From assembly GCA_017416155.1 (NCBI GenBank), contig JAFQDE010000015.1:1-64000 (forward strand): 64,000 nucleotides of DNA, written 5' to 3'. Made by a program: the position numbers and the translations under genes. Within the stretch, counting starts at the first letter, position 1. Each line of letters starts with the position of its first letter. The notes under the pieces were generated by a model that worked only from the letters and a program-made list of their open reading frames with translations, was not told the origin of the DNA and did no database searches. This stretch comes from Tyzzerella sp. Lineage in GTDB: Bacteria > Bacillota > Clostridia > Lachnospirales > Lachnospiraceae. Positions 25,441-34,682 of this stretch are shown here, piece after piece.

Positions 25441-25477
25441 GCCATTTTGGTAAATTATTCCAAAGTGGCTTTTTTAT
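25441..25477 (+). terminator. Terminator after the isochorismatase-like gene
   Basis: GCCATTTTGG at 25441-25450 pairs with CCAAAGTGGC at 25460-25469 (one G-T pair), followed by a T6-A-TT run. Confidence 0.88.
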
Positions 25478-25544
25478 TATTGCTTCAAAAATATAATTAT
25501 GATACAGTTTTTGTACCGAAATACGCTTTAAGGAGGACTGGCTT

Positions 25545-27353
25545 ATGGAAAGACCGAAATATCATTTGCTGCAAAACATTGGATATATGATTCAAGCAGC
25601 CTGGGAAATGCGAAAAAGTGTACTGGGAATACTGATTATTACGTCCATTCTGACAGTTGCAAACAGTACAACTGAGTTGCTCGTGGTGCCGGCGATTCTA
25701 AACAAAGTAGAAACAGGAGCTTCAATCTCAGAACTCCTCATCATAATTCTGATATTTACAATCATCCTGCTTTTGTTGACATCAACCAAGACCTATGTTG
25801 AGGCCAATACAATGTTTGGGCAATTAGAGGTACAAGCCGGAATGCTGTGGCGAGTGTGCCATAAGTCTGTAACGACTTCTTATCCAAATATGGAGGACAA
25901 GGTAATAGGGGAGAAGTGTGATAAGGCGGCGGACGCAACCCTGAGACATACTAGAGAATTTTGGATGAATATCAGTTTGCTACTTACTAACCTCTTAGGT
26001 TTCTGTGTCTATTTGTTCATGGTTTCTTCCTTGAAACCAATCTTACTTGTGGTTATCATTGCAACTACGATTATTGGGTATTTCGCAAATATTTATTTTA
26101 ATGAGTGGTATTTCCGTCATCGGGAGGAGCAGGCACGTTACACAAGACAGATGGGATATTCCAATCGGATTGCCGCGGAAATGGATTGGGCGAAGGATAT
26201 CCGTCTGTTCGGTATGCAGGAATGGCTGAATGATGTTTACACTCGTACATTGGCAGTTTTCGATGCTTTTATTATGCGAGGACAGATTATGTGCTTTATG
26301 GCAAATGTTGTAGATGCGGTTTTGACAATTCTTCGCAATGGAATCGCATATGCCTATTTAATCGCTTTGACACTGCGCGGTGGACTTTCAGCATCAGAGT
26401 TCTTGCTTTATTTTTCAGCGGTTACCGGCTTTACTGCATGGATTACGGGAATATTAAAAAGTGTGACAGAACTTCGGAAGAACAGTAATGAACTTTCTAC
26501 CATGCGCGAGTTTTTAGAGGTTCCAGAAGTATTCCGCTTTGAAGATGGTGTGCCTTTAAATGTAACTGATATTGAAAAGTGTGAGATTGAACTGAAAGAT
26601 GTATCCTTCCGCTATCCCAATGCAGAAGAAGATACATTATCACATATTAATTTAACCATTCACCCAGGTGAACGCATTGCCATTGTAGGACTCAATGGAG
26701 CAGGGAAAACAACGCTTGTCAAGCTCATCTGTGGTTTTTATGACCCGACAGAAGGACAAGTGTTGTTAAACGGACAGGATATTAGACAATACAACAGGCG
26801 CGATTACTATGCCCTATTCTCAGCAGTATTTCAGGAGTTTCAGATGTTACCGTCAACAGTGGCAGACAATGTGGCACAGGATGTGATAGCAGATGAAGAA
26901 CGTGTGAAAGAGTGTCTGGCCAAGGCCGGATTGCTGGAGAAGATAGAGGGTCTGCCAAAGGGAATTTACAATCATGTAAGCAAGGAAGTATATGACGATG
27001 GTATTGATTTTTCGGGTGGAGAATTACAACGACTGATGCTTGCCAGAGCATTATATAAAGAGGCAAAAATGTTGGTACTTGATGAACCGACGGCGGCATT
27101 GGATGCCATCGCAGAGCATGAAATGTATTTAAAATATAAGGAAATGACAGAAGGGAATTCCTCTGTTTATATTTCCCATCGTCTTGCATCTACACGTTTT
27201 TGCGACCGCATTATTTTACTTGCAGATGGACAAATTGCAGAGGAAGGAACACATGACTCTCTATTAGTAGCAAATGGAAAATATGCGGAACTGTTCCAAG
27301 TACAGAGCAAATATTATCAAGAGGGGGAACTGTTACATGAAAGTGTCATTTAA
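25545..27353 (+). CDS. ABC transporter, fused permease and ATPase, first of a pair
   Basis: 602 aa half-transporter of exporter type. Six membrane segments lie in residues 20-320, followed by the nucleotide-binding domain: Walker A GLNGAGKTT near 384, Q-loop FQEFQML near 429, signature FSGGELQRL near 488 and Walker B MLVLDEPTAALD near 508. The H-loop is ISHRLAS. AAGGAGG precedes ATG 25545. The next gene overlaps by 17 bases and is a similar half-transporter, so the two likely form a heterodimer exporting a peptide, lipid or drug. No substrate gene adjoins. Confidence 0.93.
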   Translation: MERPKYHLLQNIGYMIQAAWEMRKSVLGILIITSILTVANSTTELLVVPAILNKVETGASISELLIIILIFTIILLLLTSTKTYVEANTMFGQLEVQAGMLWRVCHKSVTTSYPNMEDKVIGEKCDKAADATLRHTREFWMNISLLLTNLLGFCVYLFMVSSLKPILLVVIIATTIIGYFANIYFNEWYFRHREEQARYTRQMGYSNRIAAEMDWAKDIRLFGMQEWLNDVYTRTLAVFDAFIMRGQIMCFMANVVDAVLTILRNGIAYAYLIALTLRGGLSASEFLLYFSAVTGFTAWITGILKSVTELRKNSNELSTMREFLEVPEVFRFEDGVPLNVTDIEKCEIELKDVSFRYPNAEEDTLSHINLTIHPGERIAIVGLNGAGKTTLVKLICGFYDPTEGQVLLNGQDIRQYNRRDYYALFSAVFQEFQMLPSTVADNVAQDVIADEERVKECLAKAGLLEKIEGLPKGIYNHVSKEVYDDGIDFSGGELQRLMLARALYKEAKMLVLDEPTAALDAIAEHEMYLKYKEMTEGNSSVYISHRLASTRFCDRIILLADGQIAEEGTHDSLLVANGKYAELFQVQSKYYQEGELLHESVI

Positions 27354-29190
27354 ACAAGCATTTTTATTACATAAGAGGGCACTGAAACTTCTGAGTGGCA
27401 GAGTCCGTCAGTTATTTCCGTCTTATACGATATATTGTCTGGTAAGTGCTTTGGTCCCGTATGCCGGAATCTGGTTTTCTGCACGTATTATTGATGAGTT
27501 GGCAGGACAAAGAAGAGAAGAAGTATTATGGAAATTAGTGTTGATTGCCATTGTTGCAACAGCGGTTTTAACCCTAGCAACAGACGCATTACATCATTGG
27601 AAAATGGCTCGCCGTGCTACGATGTTTCAGTATTTGCGTAAGATTTATGCCGATAAAATTATGTCTATGGATTACTGCGTACTGGATAATCCCAAGACAC
27701 ATGAGCAGTATGCGTCTATTCGCGAGAATGACTGGTTTGCAGGTTGGGGATTGACAAGAGTTATTTTTTTCTATGAGGATGGACTGGGTGCCTTATTCCG
27801 TATATTAGGTGCCATTATGCTGACAGTCAGTCTTTTTACGATACCAGTACCTGAAGCGGCAGGAAAATTCGCCATTTTGGGAAGTCCTGTTTTTGTGCCG
27901 ATAGTCATTGCTTTATTGTTCGGGGTGACTCTGTTAGAACCACTCTGCAATAATAAGGCGGATCAGTATTGGACAAAGAACGAGGAAGCAGGAAGACTTA
28001 GTGACCGACTTGTGCATGCGTTTGGTTTTTTGCCATTACGCGCTCCAAAAAATGCGGACTTTCGAATTTATAATCAACAAAATATTTGCAAACATTACAA
28101 CGATATGAATCGGAACTACATGCCGGGTGGAACCATGGCTAATTATGCGAAAGGACCAATGGGGTTACTTCGAGCTTTGGCCGCGGCAATTGCTGTTCTT
28201 TTCATTGGATTGGTTTATGTTTTCGTCTGCTTGAAAGCATCTACAGGAGCCTTCGGTGTAGGTTCTGTAACTCAGTATATCGGGGCGATTACAGCCCTTT
28301 CACAAGGACTTAGTCAGCTACTAAGTGCATGTAGTGAGATGAGAGTCAATGGCATGCATTTGCGAACGGTATTTGAATTTCTTGATAAGCCAAATCAAAT
28401 GCTACAGGGAGAACGGGAAGTGCCGGATAAAAAGAAAGGTTATCAGATTGAGTTCCGAGATGTCAGTTTTCGATATCCGGGAGCCGAGACTGATGCACTT
28501 TCTCATGTATCGCTCACATTTTCAGCAGGAGAGAAACTAGCTCTGGTTGGGAGAAATGGTTCCGGTAAAACGACATTTATTAAACTACTTTGCAGATTGT
28601 ATGATCCGACGGAAGGAGCAATCTATCTGAACGGTGTAGACATTAAGGAATACGATTACACCTCATACCTTGCAATCTTTTCGGTTGTGTTTCAGGATTT
28701 TCAGTTGTTTGGGTTTCCACTCGGACAAAATATTGCGGCCGGATATGAATATGATAAGGAGATGGCAGAGGCTTGTATCGAACAAGCTGGTTTTACAGAA
28801 CGGTTGAAAACACTTCCAAAAGGTCTGAAAACACATTTGTATACAATCTTAGATAAGGAAGGCGTAGAACTTTCCGGCGGCGAAGCACAGAAGGTAGCCA
28901 TCGCCAGAGCTTTATATAAGGATTCCAGTGTGATGGTGCTTGATGAACCAACAGCCGCATTGGATCCACTTGCAGAGTCTGATATATATACGAGATTTAA
29001 TCAAATGGTAAGCGGAAAATCCGCAATTTATATCAGTCACCGACTTTCTTCCTGTCGATTCTGTGACAGAATCGCAGTATTTTCAGCAGGGGAAATGGTG
29101 CAGTATGGAACGCATGATCAGCTGGTGAATGAAGATGGACACTATGGAGAATTGTGGAAAGCACAAGCGCAATATTATGTATCGAATTAG
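27337..29190 (+). CDS. ABC transporter, fused permease and ATPase, second of a pair
   Basis: 617 aa from ATG 27337 (GAGGGGGAAC upstream); the frame extends further left but only inside the previous gene. Membrane domain about 30-320, with an extra-long loop near 130-200. ATPase: Walker A GRNGSGKTT near 405, Q-loop FQDFQLF near 450, signature LSGGEAQKVA near 511, Walker B VMVLDEPTAALD near 532, H-loop ISHRLSS. Both partners keep complete motifs, so neither site is obviously degenerate. It ends at a strong terminator. Confidence 0.93.
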   Translation: MKVSFKQAFLLHKRALKLLSGRVRQLFPSYTIYCLVSALVPYAGIWFSARIIDELAGQRREEVLWKLVLIAIVATAVLTLATDALHHWKMARRATMFQYLRKIYADKIMSMDYCVLDNPKTHEQYASIRENDWFAGWGLTRVIFFYEDGLGALFRILGAIMLTVSLFTIPVPEAAGKFAILGSPVFVPIVIALLFGVTLLEPLCNNKADQYWTKNEEAGRLSDRLVHAFGFLPLRAPKNADFRIYNQQNICKHYNDMNRNYMPGGTMANYAKGPMGLLRALAAAIAVLFIGLVYVFVCLKASTGAFGVGSVTQYIGAITALSQGLSQLLSACSEMRVNGMHLRTVFEFLDKPNQMLQGEREVPDKKKGYQIEFRDVSFRYPGAETDALSHVSLTFSAGEKLALVGRNGSGKTTFIKLLCRLYDPTEGAIYLNGVDIKEYDYTSYLAIFSVVFQDFQLFGFPLGQNIAAGYEYDKEMAEACIEQAGFTERLKTLPKGLKTHLYTILDKEGVELSGGEAQKVAIARALYKDSSVMVLDEPTAALDPLAESDIYTRFNQMVSGKSAIYISHRLSSCRFCDRIAVFSAGEMVQYGTHDQLVNEDGHYGELWKAQAQYYVSN

Positions 29191-29191
29191 C

Positions 29192-29217
29192 AAAAGCCCG
29201 GGCGACCGGGCTTTTCG
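29192..29217 (+). terminator. Terminator after the ABC pair
   Basis: AAAAGCCCGG pairs with CCGGGCTTTT around a short GCGA loop, beginning right after the stop codon. Confidence 0.92.
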
Positions 29218-29222
29218 TTTAT

Positions 29223-30641
29223 CTATTCACGAAACAATCGATAGGCATTCCAACTAGAAAAATTAAATTTTCTCAAACTACTATTATAGTTATCCAGCAT
29301 GCGTTCTTTGTAGTCATAGACCCAAGGCTCTTTACATTCTACGATAGCAGGTGCCGCATCGGCGGATAAGTACTGTAGATACTCGTTCTCTGCCTCATAA
29401 GAGTGAGTATATGGATGAGTCAGATTATATTTTGCAATCCAGTAATCAGGATGCGCAAATGAGAATCCAACATAGAATACACTTACGGCAACAAGCATGT
29501 ATCGGAACATCGGGAATTTTTCTGTATATATCAGAATGATAACCCCGACAAGTAAGACTGCCAAAAGTGCTAAAAACCATAACACAAAGATTCGAAGAAA
29601 AGTCAATCGATATTCTCTGATGTACATCCACATGCGAAGCGCACTCGATGCAAGCATGATGTATGTGCAACCCGAGATGACAGTCAGCAGAATTTTAAGT
29701 AATAGGTTTTCTTTGAAGCAACCAAGGAAAAAGAGCACAATTGTAATATTCATAACGCATACAAACAACAATTGGAAAAATCCTTCTCTGGCATATTGTG
29801 CATAGGTGTATCCTTCAGGCAAAGCCATATTACCAATGAATAAGTATATAATCTGAATGCCTGAAAAAAGAAGGTACACAACAGCTGTCAAACTTAAGAT
29901 CGTATTCGCTAAAATCGGTTCAAACCGGCGTAGATTCGGGTTGCCTTCGCTAATTGTGCGTTTGTTCAAAAAACGCAAACTACAGTAGGAGAACATTAGG
30001 ATACTTATCATTGTAAGTGAGATTTCAAAAATATCTCCAATATGAAAGTCGAAATCAAAAATATCGGATATGACATTTGCAAATACGGCATCAGCACTAC
30101 AAAAGAGGAATATAATAAAAGCTAAAAACGGTATGGAGATAAGAACACCAAGTAGGACATATCCGATTTTTGAACTTTTTTTACTTTTGTGTGTTTTGCG
30201 ATAATCAGACATATCAGAGAAAAAGTCACCGATATGACCGATTGCACCTAATAACATATCACATAGTGCAAGGATATATTTTGTCATTGTCCAGTTGCGC
30301 ACATCAAAGAATTGATGTAGCAGTAGACAAAGTAATAATATGATAATGCCTAAAAAGTTGAAAATCTGAAGCTGTAAACTGTCGGTACAACAAGTGGAAA
30401 TTCCGAGAAGCAGTATCACCACAGCATAAGGAAGAGTGCTTTTTTTAATTGCCACATTCATTTTCTTAAAACAAAACAAGTAGTATCCAAAGGTTGCTAA
30501 TACAAAGATTGGCATGGTAATGCTATTGTAATTATTATAAAGTAAAAACGTATAGAGACATGCGTAGATAATACTTGGCACAAAAAGTACTCCGAAAATA
30601 CGTATACGTTCTTCATTTGGTACATGATTATCTGTATTCAT
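29223..30641 (-). CDS. DUF4173/DUF4153-like multi-pass membrane protein
   Basis: 472 aa with about ten to twelve hydrophobic segments. The C-terminal HPDYWIAKYNL followed by a soluble tail matches DUF4173/DUF4153 proteins, whose role is unknown. The last 70 residues are extramembrane and Tyr-rich. ATG 30641 is preceded by TAGGAGG on the minus strand. It is the third gene of a DUF2975 / XRE / DUF4173 unit, and the small XRE regulator probably controls it. Confidence 0.8.
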   Translation of the reverse strand: MNTDNHVPNEERIRIFGVLFVPSIIYACLYTFLLYNNYNSITMPIFVLATFGYYLFCFKKMNVAIKKSTLPYAVVILLLGISTCCTDSLQLQIFNFLGIIILLLCLLLHQFFDVRNWTMTKYILALCDMLLGAIGHIGDFFSDMSDYRKTHKSKKSSKIGYVLLGVLISIPFLAFIIFLFCSADAVFANVISDIFDFDFHIGDIFEISLTMISILMFSYCSLRFLNKRTISEGNPNLRRFEPILANTILSLTAVVYLLFSGIQIIYLFIGNMALPEGYTYAQYAREGFFQLLFVCVMNITIVLFFLGCFKENLLLKILLTVISGCTYIMLASSALRMWMYIREYRLTFLRIFVLWFLALLAVLLVGVIILIYTEKFPMFRYMLVAVSVFYVGFSFAHPDYWIAKYNLTHPYTHSYEAENEYLQYLSADAAPAIVECKEPWVYDYKERMLDNYNSSLRKFNFSSWNAYRLFRE

Positions 30642-30659
30642 AAATATGACCTCCTAACA

Positions 30660-30869
30660 TTATTTGTCCGGCTGATATTCCAACAAGTCCCCCGGTTGGC
30701 AATCCAATAGATTACAAAGTTTGTTTAAAGTATCTAATTTAATGGCCTTTGCTTTTCCGTTTTTGAGGATAGAGACATTTGCCATTGTGATGTCTAGCTT
30801 TTGGGAGAGTTCAGTCACACTCATTTTTCGTTTTGCGAGCATGACATCAATATTTATAACAATCGACAT
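30660..30869 (-). CDS. XRE-family HTH regulator (YozG-like)
   Basis: 69 aa, a single Cro/C1 helix-turn-helix. The recognition region is MSVTELSQKLDITMANVSIL, followed by LDTLNKLCNLLDCQPGDLLE. This short YozG-like type is regularly coupled to DUF2975 membrane proteins. TAGGAGG lies before the ATG. It is 12 bases downstream of the DUF2975 gene. The inverted repeat at 31431-31453, next to the operon promoter, is a natural candidate for its operator. Confidence 0.92.
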   Translation of the reverse strand: MSIVINIDVMLAKRKMSVTELSQKLDITMANVSILKNGKAKAIKLDTLNKLCNLLDCQPGDLLEYQPDK

Positions 30870-30881
30870 AGTAGTTTCCTC

Positions 30882-31352
30882 CTATATTGTAAGTTCATTT
30901 TCTTGTCTCATTTCATAAGCATGAAGAACTAATTTTGAAAGTGCTTCGCAAAGGACAATAAAAATGATGCTTGCGATTGCTTCAAAAACGATAAACAAGC
31001 CGTAAACAAAACCAAGATTTCCGAAAAAGAAAATCAAACAGAACTTTGTGAAAAATCCGATGGCCAGTAGGATGCCGCCTATTGCCATTTTATGAAAAGC
31101 AGAGGCATTTTCATTAGAAAAGGAGTTCTCGTTGCCAATTTCTTTGCATACTTTCCAAAATTGAAAAAGAATTGCGTAGCATACTGCTATCGTGTACCAA
31201 GTAAAAAATGGGAATCCGATAATAGAACCTACCGGATGCATTTCTGTTTTCAAAAAGGAAAATATAGTTACTGCAATTACAAAAACTGTTCCTAAGATTG
31301 CGAGGGAAATAACAATCCCCTTTAACCACTGTGAAATTTTACGTTGTTTCAT
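30882..31352 (-). CDS. DUF2975 domain-containing membrane protein
   Basis: 156 aa with four predicted membrane helices (about 10-35, 42-65, 95-115 and 122-145) and short loops. DUF2975 proteins are typically encoded just before a tiny XRE regulator, as here. They may sense a membrane signal for it, but this is unproven. The regulator reads in the same direction 12 bases on. First gene of the operon, with a good promoter on the minus strand. Confidence 0.85.
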   Translation of the reverse strand: MKQRKISQWLKGIVISLAILGTVFVIAVTIFSFLKTEMHPVGSIIGFPFFTWYTIAVCYAILFQFWKVCKEIGNENSFSNENASAFHKMAIGGILLAIGFFTKFCLIFFFGNLGFVYGLFIVFEAIASIIFIVLCEALSKLVLHAYEMRQENELTI

Positions 31353-31397
31353 GATCCACCTCCGTGAAATTAATATGTATTGGGTTCTTTTAAATGG

Positions 31398-31426
31398 ATT
31401 ATAATACCAAATATATTAAAATTCAA
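31398..31426 (-). promoter_or_regulatory. Promoter of the DUF2975/XRE/DUF4173 operon
   Basis: Minus strand TTGAAT (31426-31421), 17-base spacer, TATAAT (31403-31398), 46 bases before the DUF2975 ATG. Confidence 0.78.
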
Positions 31427-31430
31427 GAAG

Positions 31431-31453
31431 AATTTATCGAATTACGATAAATT
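31431..31453. promoter_or_regulatory. Inverted repeat, candidate XRE operator
   Basis: AATTTATCG at 31431-31439 and CGATAAATT at 31445-31453 form a perfect 9-bp inverted repeat with a five-base spacer. It lies four bases upstream of the -35 of the divergent XRE operon promoter. Confidence 0.5.
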
Positions 31454-31484
31454 TGTTTTTAAAGTATACCTTTTGGAAAAAATG

Positions 31485-31493
31485 TGATAGAAT
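31485..31493 (+). promoter_or_regulatory. Possible extended -10 promoter for coaBC
   Basis: TGATAGAAT fits an extended -10 (TG-N-TAGAAT). No good -35 at normal distance. It would give a leader of about 145 nt. Confidence 0.35.
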
Positions 31494-31526
31494 ATTCGAA
31501 AAGGGCGGAGAAGAATGTATAGAAGG

Positions 31527-31610
31527 CTTTCGTTCAAACTTGTTTGAAAAGAAAGACTGCTATGCATTTGCGGAGTGAAGCGACCTCAAAAAACGAGGTT
31601 TTTCGAGGTC
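31527..31610 (+). promoter_or_regulatory. Two-hairpin 5' leader of coaBC
   Basis: Hairpin one: CTTTC and TTCAAAC (31527-31539) pair with GTTTGAA and GAAAG (31542-31555). Hairpin two: GACCTC (31582-31587) pairs with GAGGTC (31605-31610). Nested in it, a competing ACCTC/GAGGT hairpin is followed by TTTTT and looks like a weak terminator. The two alternatives overlap, which would allow attenuation. No known riboswitch class is recognised. Confidence 0.4.
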
Positions 31611-31643
31611 ACGCCCGCCAAAAGAGCGAAAAGGACGATAGCT

Positions 31644-32840
31644 ATGTTAAGAGGAAAAACAGTAATTCTTGGTGTATCAGGCAGTATTGCTGCCTATAAG
31701 ATTGCAGACCTTGCAAGTAAGCTTTCCAAGCTACACTGCGATGTGCATGTGGTTATGACGAAGAATGCAACTAATTTCATAAATCCGATTACATTTGAGA
31801 CGTTGACAAACAACAAGTGTCTGGTAGATACATTTGACCGCAATTTCCAGTACAACGTGGAGCATGTGGCACTTTCAAAAAAAGCTGATGCTGTTCTGGT
31901 GGCACCGGCGACAGCAAATGTAATTGCAAAGATGGCACATGGGTTGGCAGATGATATGTTGACGACCACGGTGCTTGCATGCACCTGCCCGAAGATAGTA
32001 TCACCGGCAATGAATACGCAAATGCTTCATAATCCGATTACGCAGGACAATCTGGATATTTTAAAACATTATGGTTTTGAGATTATTGAGCCGGCAACAG
32101 GAATGCTGGCATGCAAGGATATCGGGGAAGGAAAACTTCCGGATACAGATGTTCTGTTGGATTACATTTTAAAGACGATTGCATTTGAAAAAGATATGCA
32201 AGGTCTCAATGTGCTTGTGACAGCAGGACCGACACAGGAGTCAATCGACCCGGTTCGCTTTATTACGAATCATTCATCAGGAAAGATGGGATATGCGATT
32301 GCAAGAAACGCGATGCTTCGCGGAGCGAAGGTCACACTCGTGACAGGTGAGACGGCTATTCCGAAGCCTAGATTCGTGGATGTAGTGAATATTAAGAGTG
32401 CAGCAGAAATGTTTGAGGAAGTAACAAGTCGTGCGGCTAATCAGGATATCATTATCAAAGCTGCAGCAGTGGCAGATTATACACCTGCAAGCTTTAGCGA
32501 TGACAAGATTAAAAAGTCTGATGGAGATATGGCGATTCCGTTAGATAGAACGCAGGATATTTTAAAATACTTGGGTCAAAATAAACGTCCAAATCAGTTC
32601 TTGTGCGGATTTTCAATGGAAACGAAAGATATGTTAGAGAATTCAAGAAGAAAATTAGTCCATAAGAATCTGGACATGATTGTAGCTAACAATCTGAAGG
32701 TGGCAGGAGCAGGATTTGGTGTGGACACAAATGTGATTACAATGATTACTCCAGGCAAGGAAATTGCGCTTGAGATCATGAGTAAGGATGAAGCGGCAGA
32801 GCAGATTTTAGATGAGATGTTAAGACAGAGAGCAAGATAG
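31644..32840 (+). CDS. coaBC: Bifunctional phosphopantothenoylcysteine decarboxylase / phosphopantothenate-cysteine ligase
   Basis: Two successive steps of coenzyme A synthesis from 4'-phosphopantothenate. 398 aa. The N-terminal flavoprotein CoaC part has GVSGSIAAYK near residue 9, HVALSKKADAVLVAPATAN near 73 and PAMNTQML near 120. The C-terminal CoaB part begins at TAGPTQESIDPVRFITN near 192 with SSGKMGYAIA and ends with DKIKKSDGDM near 288 (conserved Lys). I start at ATG 31644 (AAAGGACG upstream); the frame extends 23 codons into the leader hairpins. It precedes an ECF S component, suggesting coupled uptake. Confidence 0.95.
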   Translation: MLRGKTVILGVSGSIAAYKIADLASKLSKLHCDVHVVMTKNATNFINPITFETLTNNKCLVDTFDRNFQYNVEHVALSKKADAVLVAPATANVIAKMAHGLADDMLTTTVLACTCPKIVSPAMNTQMLHNPITQDNLDILKHYGFEIIEPATGMLACKDIGEGKLPDTDVLLDYILKTIAFEKDMQGLNVLVTAGPTQESIDPVRFITNHSSGKMGYAIARNAMLRGAKVTLVTGETAIPKPRFVDVVNIKSAAEMFEEVTSRAANQDIIIKAAAVADYTPASFSDDKIKKSDGDMAIPLDRTQDILKYLGQNKRPNQFLCGFSMETKDMLENSRRKLVHKNLDMIVANNLKVAGAGFGVDTNVITMITPGKEIALEIMSKDEAAEQILDEMLRQRAR

Positions 32841-32860
32841 CAACAAGGAGGGACTAGAGC

Positions 32861-33487
32861 ATGAATACAAAAAAGCACGATACGCGCTTCCTAGTTAGTG
32901 TCGGACTGATGGCGGCGATTGTAATTGTTTTGGCTAATACACCATTAGGTATGATACAGCTTCCGATTGTCAAGGCGACAACGGTGCATATTCCTGTTAT
33001 TATCGGAGCTATATTGCTCGGACCTGAAGCAGGAGCAATTCTCGGAGGTGTCTTTGGCGTATGTTCTCTTATCAGCAATACGATGGCACCGACATTATTG
33101 TCATTTGCATTTTCACCATTTATGAGTACAACCGGTATTTCAGGCGCAGTGAAGGCAATATGGGTTTCGGTTGGATGTCGAATTCTCATTGGAGTTGCGG
33201 CAGGATGGCTTTGGAGATTGCTTAAGAAGATAAAATTGAATCAGATTGTGGCACTTGCAGTCACTGGTTTTATCGGTTCTATGGTTAATACAGTTGCAGT
33301 GATGGGAAGCATTTATTTACTGTTTGCAAAGCAGTATGCTGAGGCAAAAGAAGTGGCAGTAACAGCAGTATGGGGACTTGTCATGGGTACGGTGACAGCC
33401 TCTGGAATTCCGGAAGCGATAGCAGCGGCAGTGATTGTGGCTGTTGTGGCAAAGGTGCTTTTGAAATCAAGGCTTGTGAGGGAATAA
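32861..33487 (+). CDS. ECF transporter S component, probable pantothenate transporter
   Basis: 208 aa with six hydrophobic segments, an Ala/Gly-rich composition and the LGPEAGAILGGVFGVCSL segment near residue 47 typical of ECF S components. These bind one vitamin and share a common energising module encoded elsewhere. Sitting 20 bases after coaBC, it is best read as PanT (pantothenate uptake). This is a context argument, not a sequence signature. AAGGAGG precedes ATG 32861. The next gene starts right after its stop. Confidence 0.8.
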   Translation: MNTKKHDTRFLVSVGLMAAIVIVLANTPLGMIQLPIVKATTVHIPVIIGAILLGPEAGAILGGVFGVCSLISNTMAPTLLSFAFSPFMSTTGISGAVKAIWVSVGCRILIGVAAGWLWRLLKKIKLNQIVALAVTGFIGSMVNTVAVMGSIYLLFAKQYAEAKEVAVTAVWGLVMGTVTASGIPEAIAAAVIVAVVAKVLLKSRLVRE

Positions 33488-33488
33488 T

Positions 33489-34634
33489 ATGAAAAAAAGA
33501 ATCGTTCCAATCATCATCTTACTTGCATCTCTTGTGGGTTATGGTACAGTCAGCTTCTTCTTTCCGACAGAAGATAATGCACCTGTATATCAGGAAATTA
33601 CAGTTGCTGATTCTGTGTTTGAAGACAAGTTTTATTTTGAACAATTAACGGAAGAAGAGCAGCTTATTTACAAGGAATTGTATCAAGGTGTCGATGCACA
33701 TGCAGAAGATATCACAGTACATTGCCTGGATGGTGACCAAGCTGGAAAGATATTGCATTCGGTCATCTATGATTTTCCAGGGATCTTTTGGACAGATGGA
33801 AGTTCCAATATGCTTACTTACGAGGATAGTCATGTTGTTGTTTCACCGACGTATACGTATTCTCTTGAAGAACGAAAACGCATGCAGGCAGAGATTGATG
33901 CCGAGGTGAACGCCATACTTTCGAAAATTTCCATGGGAAGTAGTGATTATGACAAAATTAAATACATCTATGAAACGCTAGTGAAAGAGGTCACTTATGT
34001 GGACGATGCCTTGGACAGTCAGAATATTTACAGCACGTTCGTCAGAAAAGAAACAGTATGTGCGGGGTATGCGAAAGCAAATAAATATCTATTGGAGCAG
34101 TTGGGCGTTTATTCTATCTATGTCTTTGGACAAGCGGCGCGGGAGAGCCACGCGTGGAATATTGTTCGGTGTAACGGTGTGATGTGTTATGTGGATGTCA
34201 CTTGGGCAGACCCGCTTTTTTCTGAAGAAGTACAAGACATGCCGGAGATAACAGAGGAAATCTTGTATGACTATCTTTGCTGCAGTGAGACCATGTTAGG
34301 AGTGACACATCAGTTGGATGAACAATATTACTATCCGGAATGTACATCGAATGCGTGGGAATATTATCATCTCAATCAAATGTATTATGACAGTGCAGAT
34401 AGAAGAACGTTGTTAAATGCAATGTATACTTCCATTAATGCCAAAAAAGACAATACTACATTCAAGTTTTCGGATGGGGCAGTGTATGAACAGGCAAGGG
34501 ATTTATTGATCAATCAATTGATGGAAAAGGCAGGGCAGCACTTGTGTGACCGCTATCGATTACGACAGGTAGAATTTATGTATAGCGAGTATCCGGAATT
34601 GCATCGATTTGTGGTTTTTTGGAAATATAAATAA
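33489..34634 (+). CDS. Transglutaminase-like cysteine protease domain protein, membrane-anchored
   Basis: 381 aa. The N-terminal signal anchor (about 5-22) faces the rest outward. The transglutaminase-core triad is visible: Cys in TVCAGYAKANKYL near 190, His in ESHAWNIV near 219 and Asp in YVDVTWADP near 235. Clostridial members are thought to act on cell-wall peptides or surface proteins; the substrate here is unknown. The start is ATG 33489, overlapping the tail of the S-component gene region (TAATATG). The operon ends in a terminator. Confidence 0.85.
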   Translation: MKKRIVPIIILLASLVGYGTVSFFFPTEDNAPVYQEITVADSVFEDKFYFEQLTEEEQLIYKELYQGVDAHAEDITVHCLDGDQAGKILHSVIYDFPGIFWTDGSSNMLTYEDSHVVVSPTYTYSLEERKRMQAEIDAEVNAILSKISMGSSDYDKIKYIYETLVKEVTYVDDALDSQNIYSTFVRKETVCAGYAKANKYLLEQLGVYSIYVFGQAARESHAWNIVRCNGVMCYVDVTWADPLFSEEVQDMPEITEEILYDYLCCSETMLGVTHQLDEQYYYPECTSNAWEYYHLNQMYYDSADRRTLLNAMYTSINAKKDNTTFKFSDGAVYEQARDLLINQLMEKAGQHLCDRYRLRQVEFMYSEYPELHRFVVFWKYK

Positions 34635-34645
34635 GGGTATCTAAA

Positions 34646-34680
34646 AAGGGATGTTGCCGTTTGGTAACATCCCTTGATTT
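34646..34680. terminator. Terminator between convergent genes
   Basis: AAGGGATGTT at 34646-34655 pairs with AACATCCCTT at 34666-34675, with inner GCC/GGT. Flanking A and T runs let it work in both directions. Confidence 0.82.
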
Positions 34681-34682
34681 CT

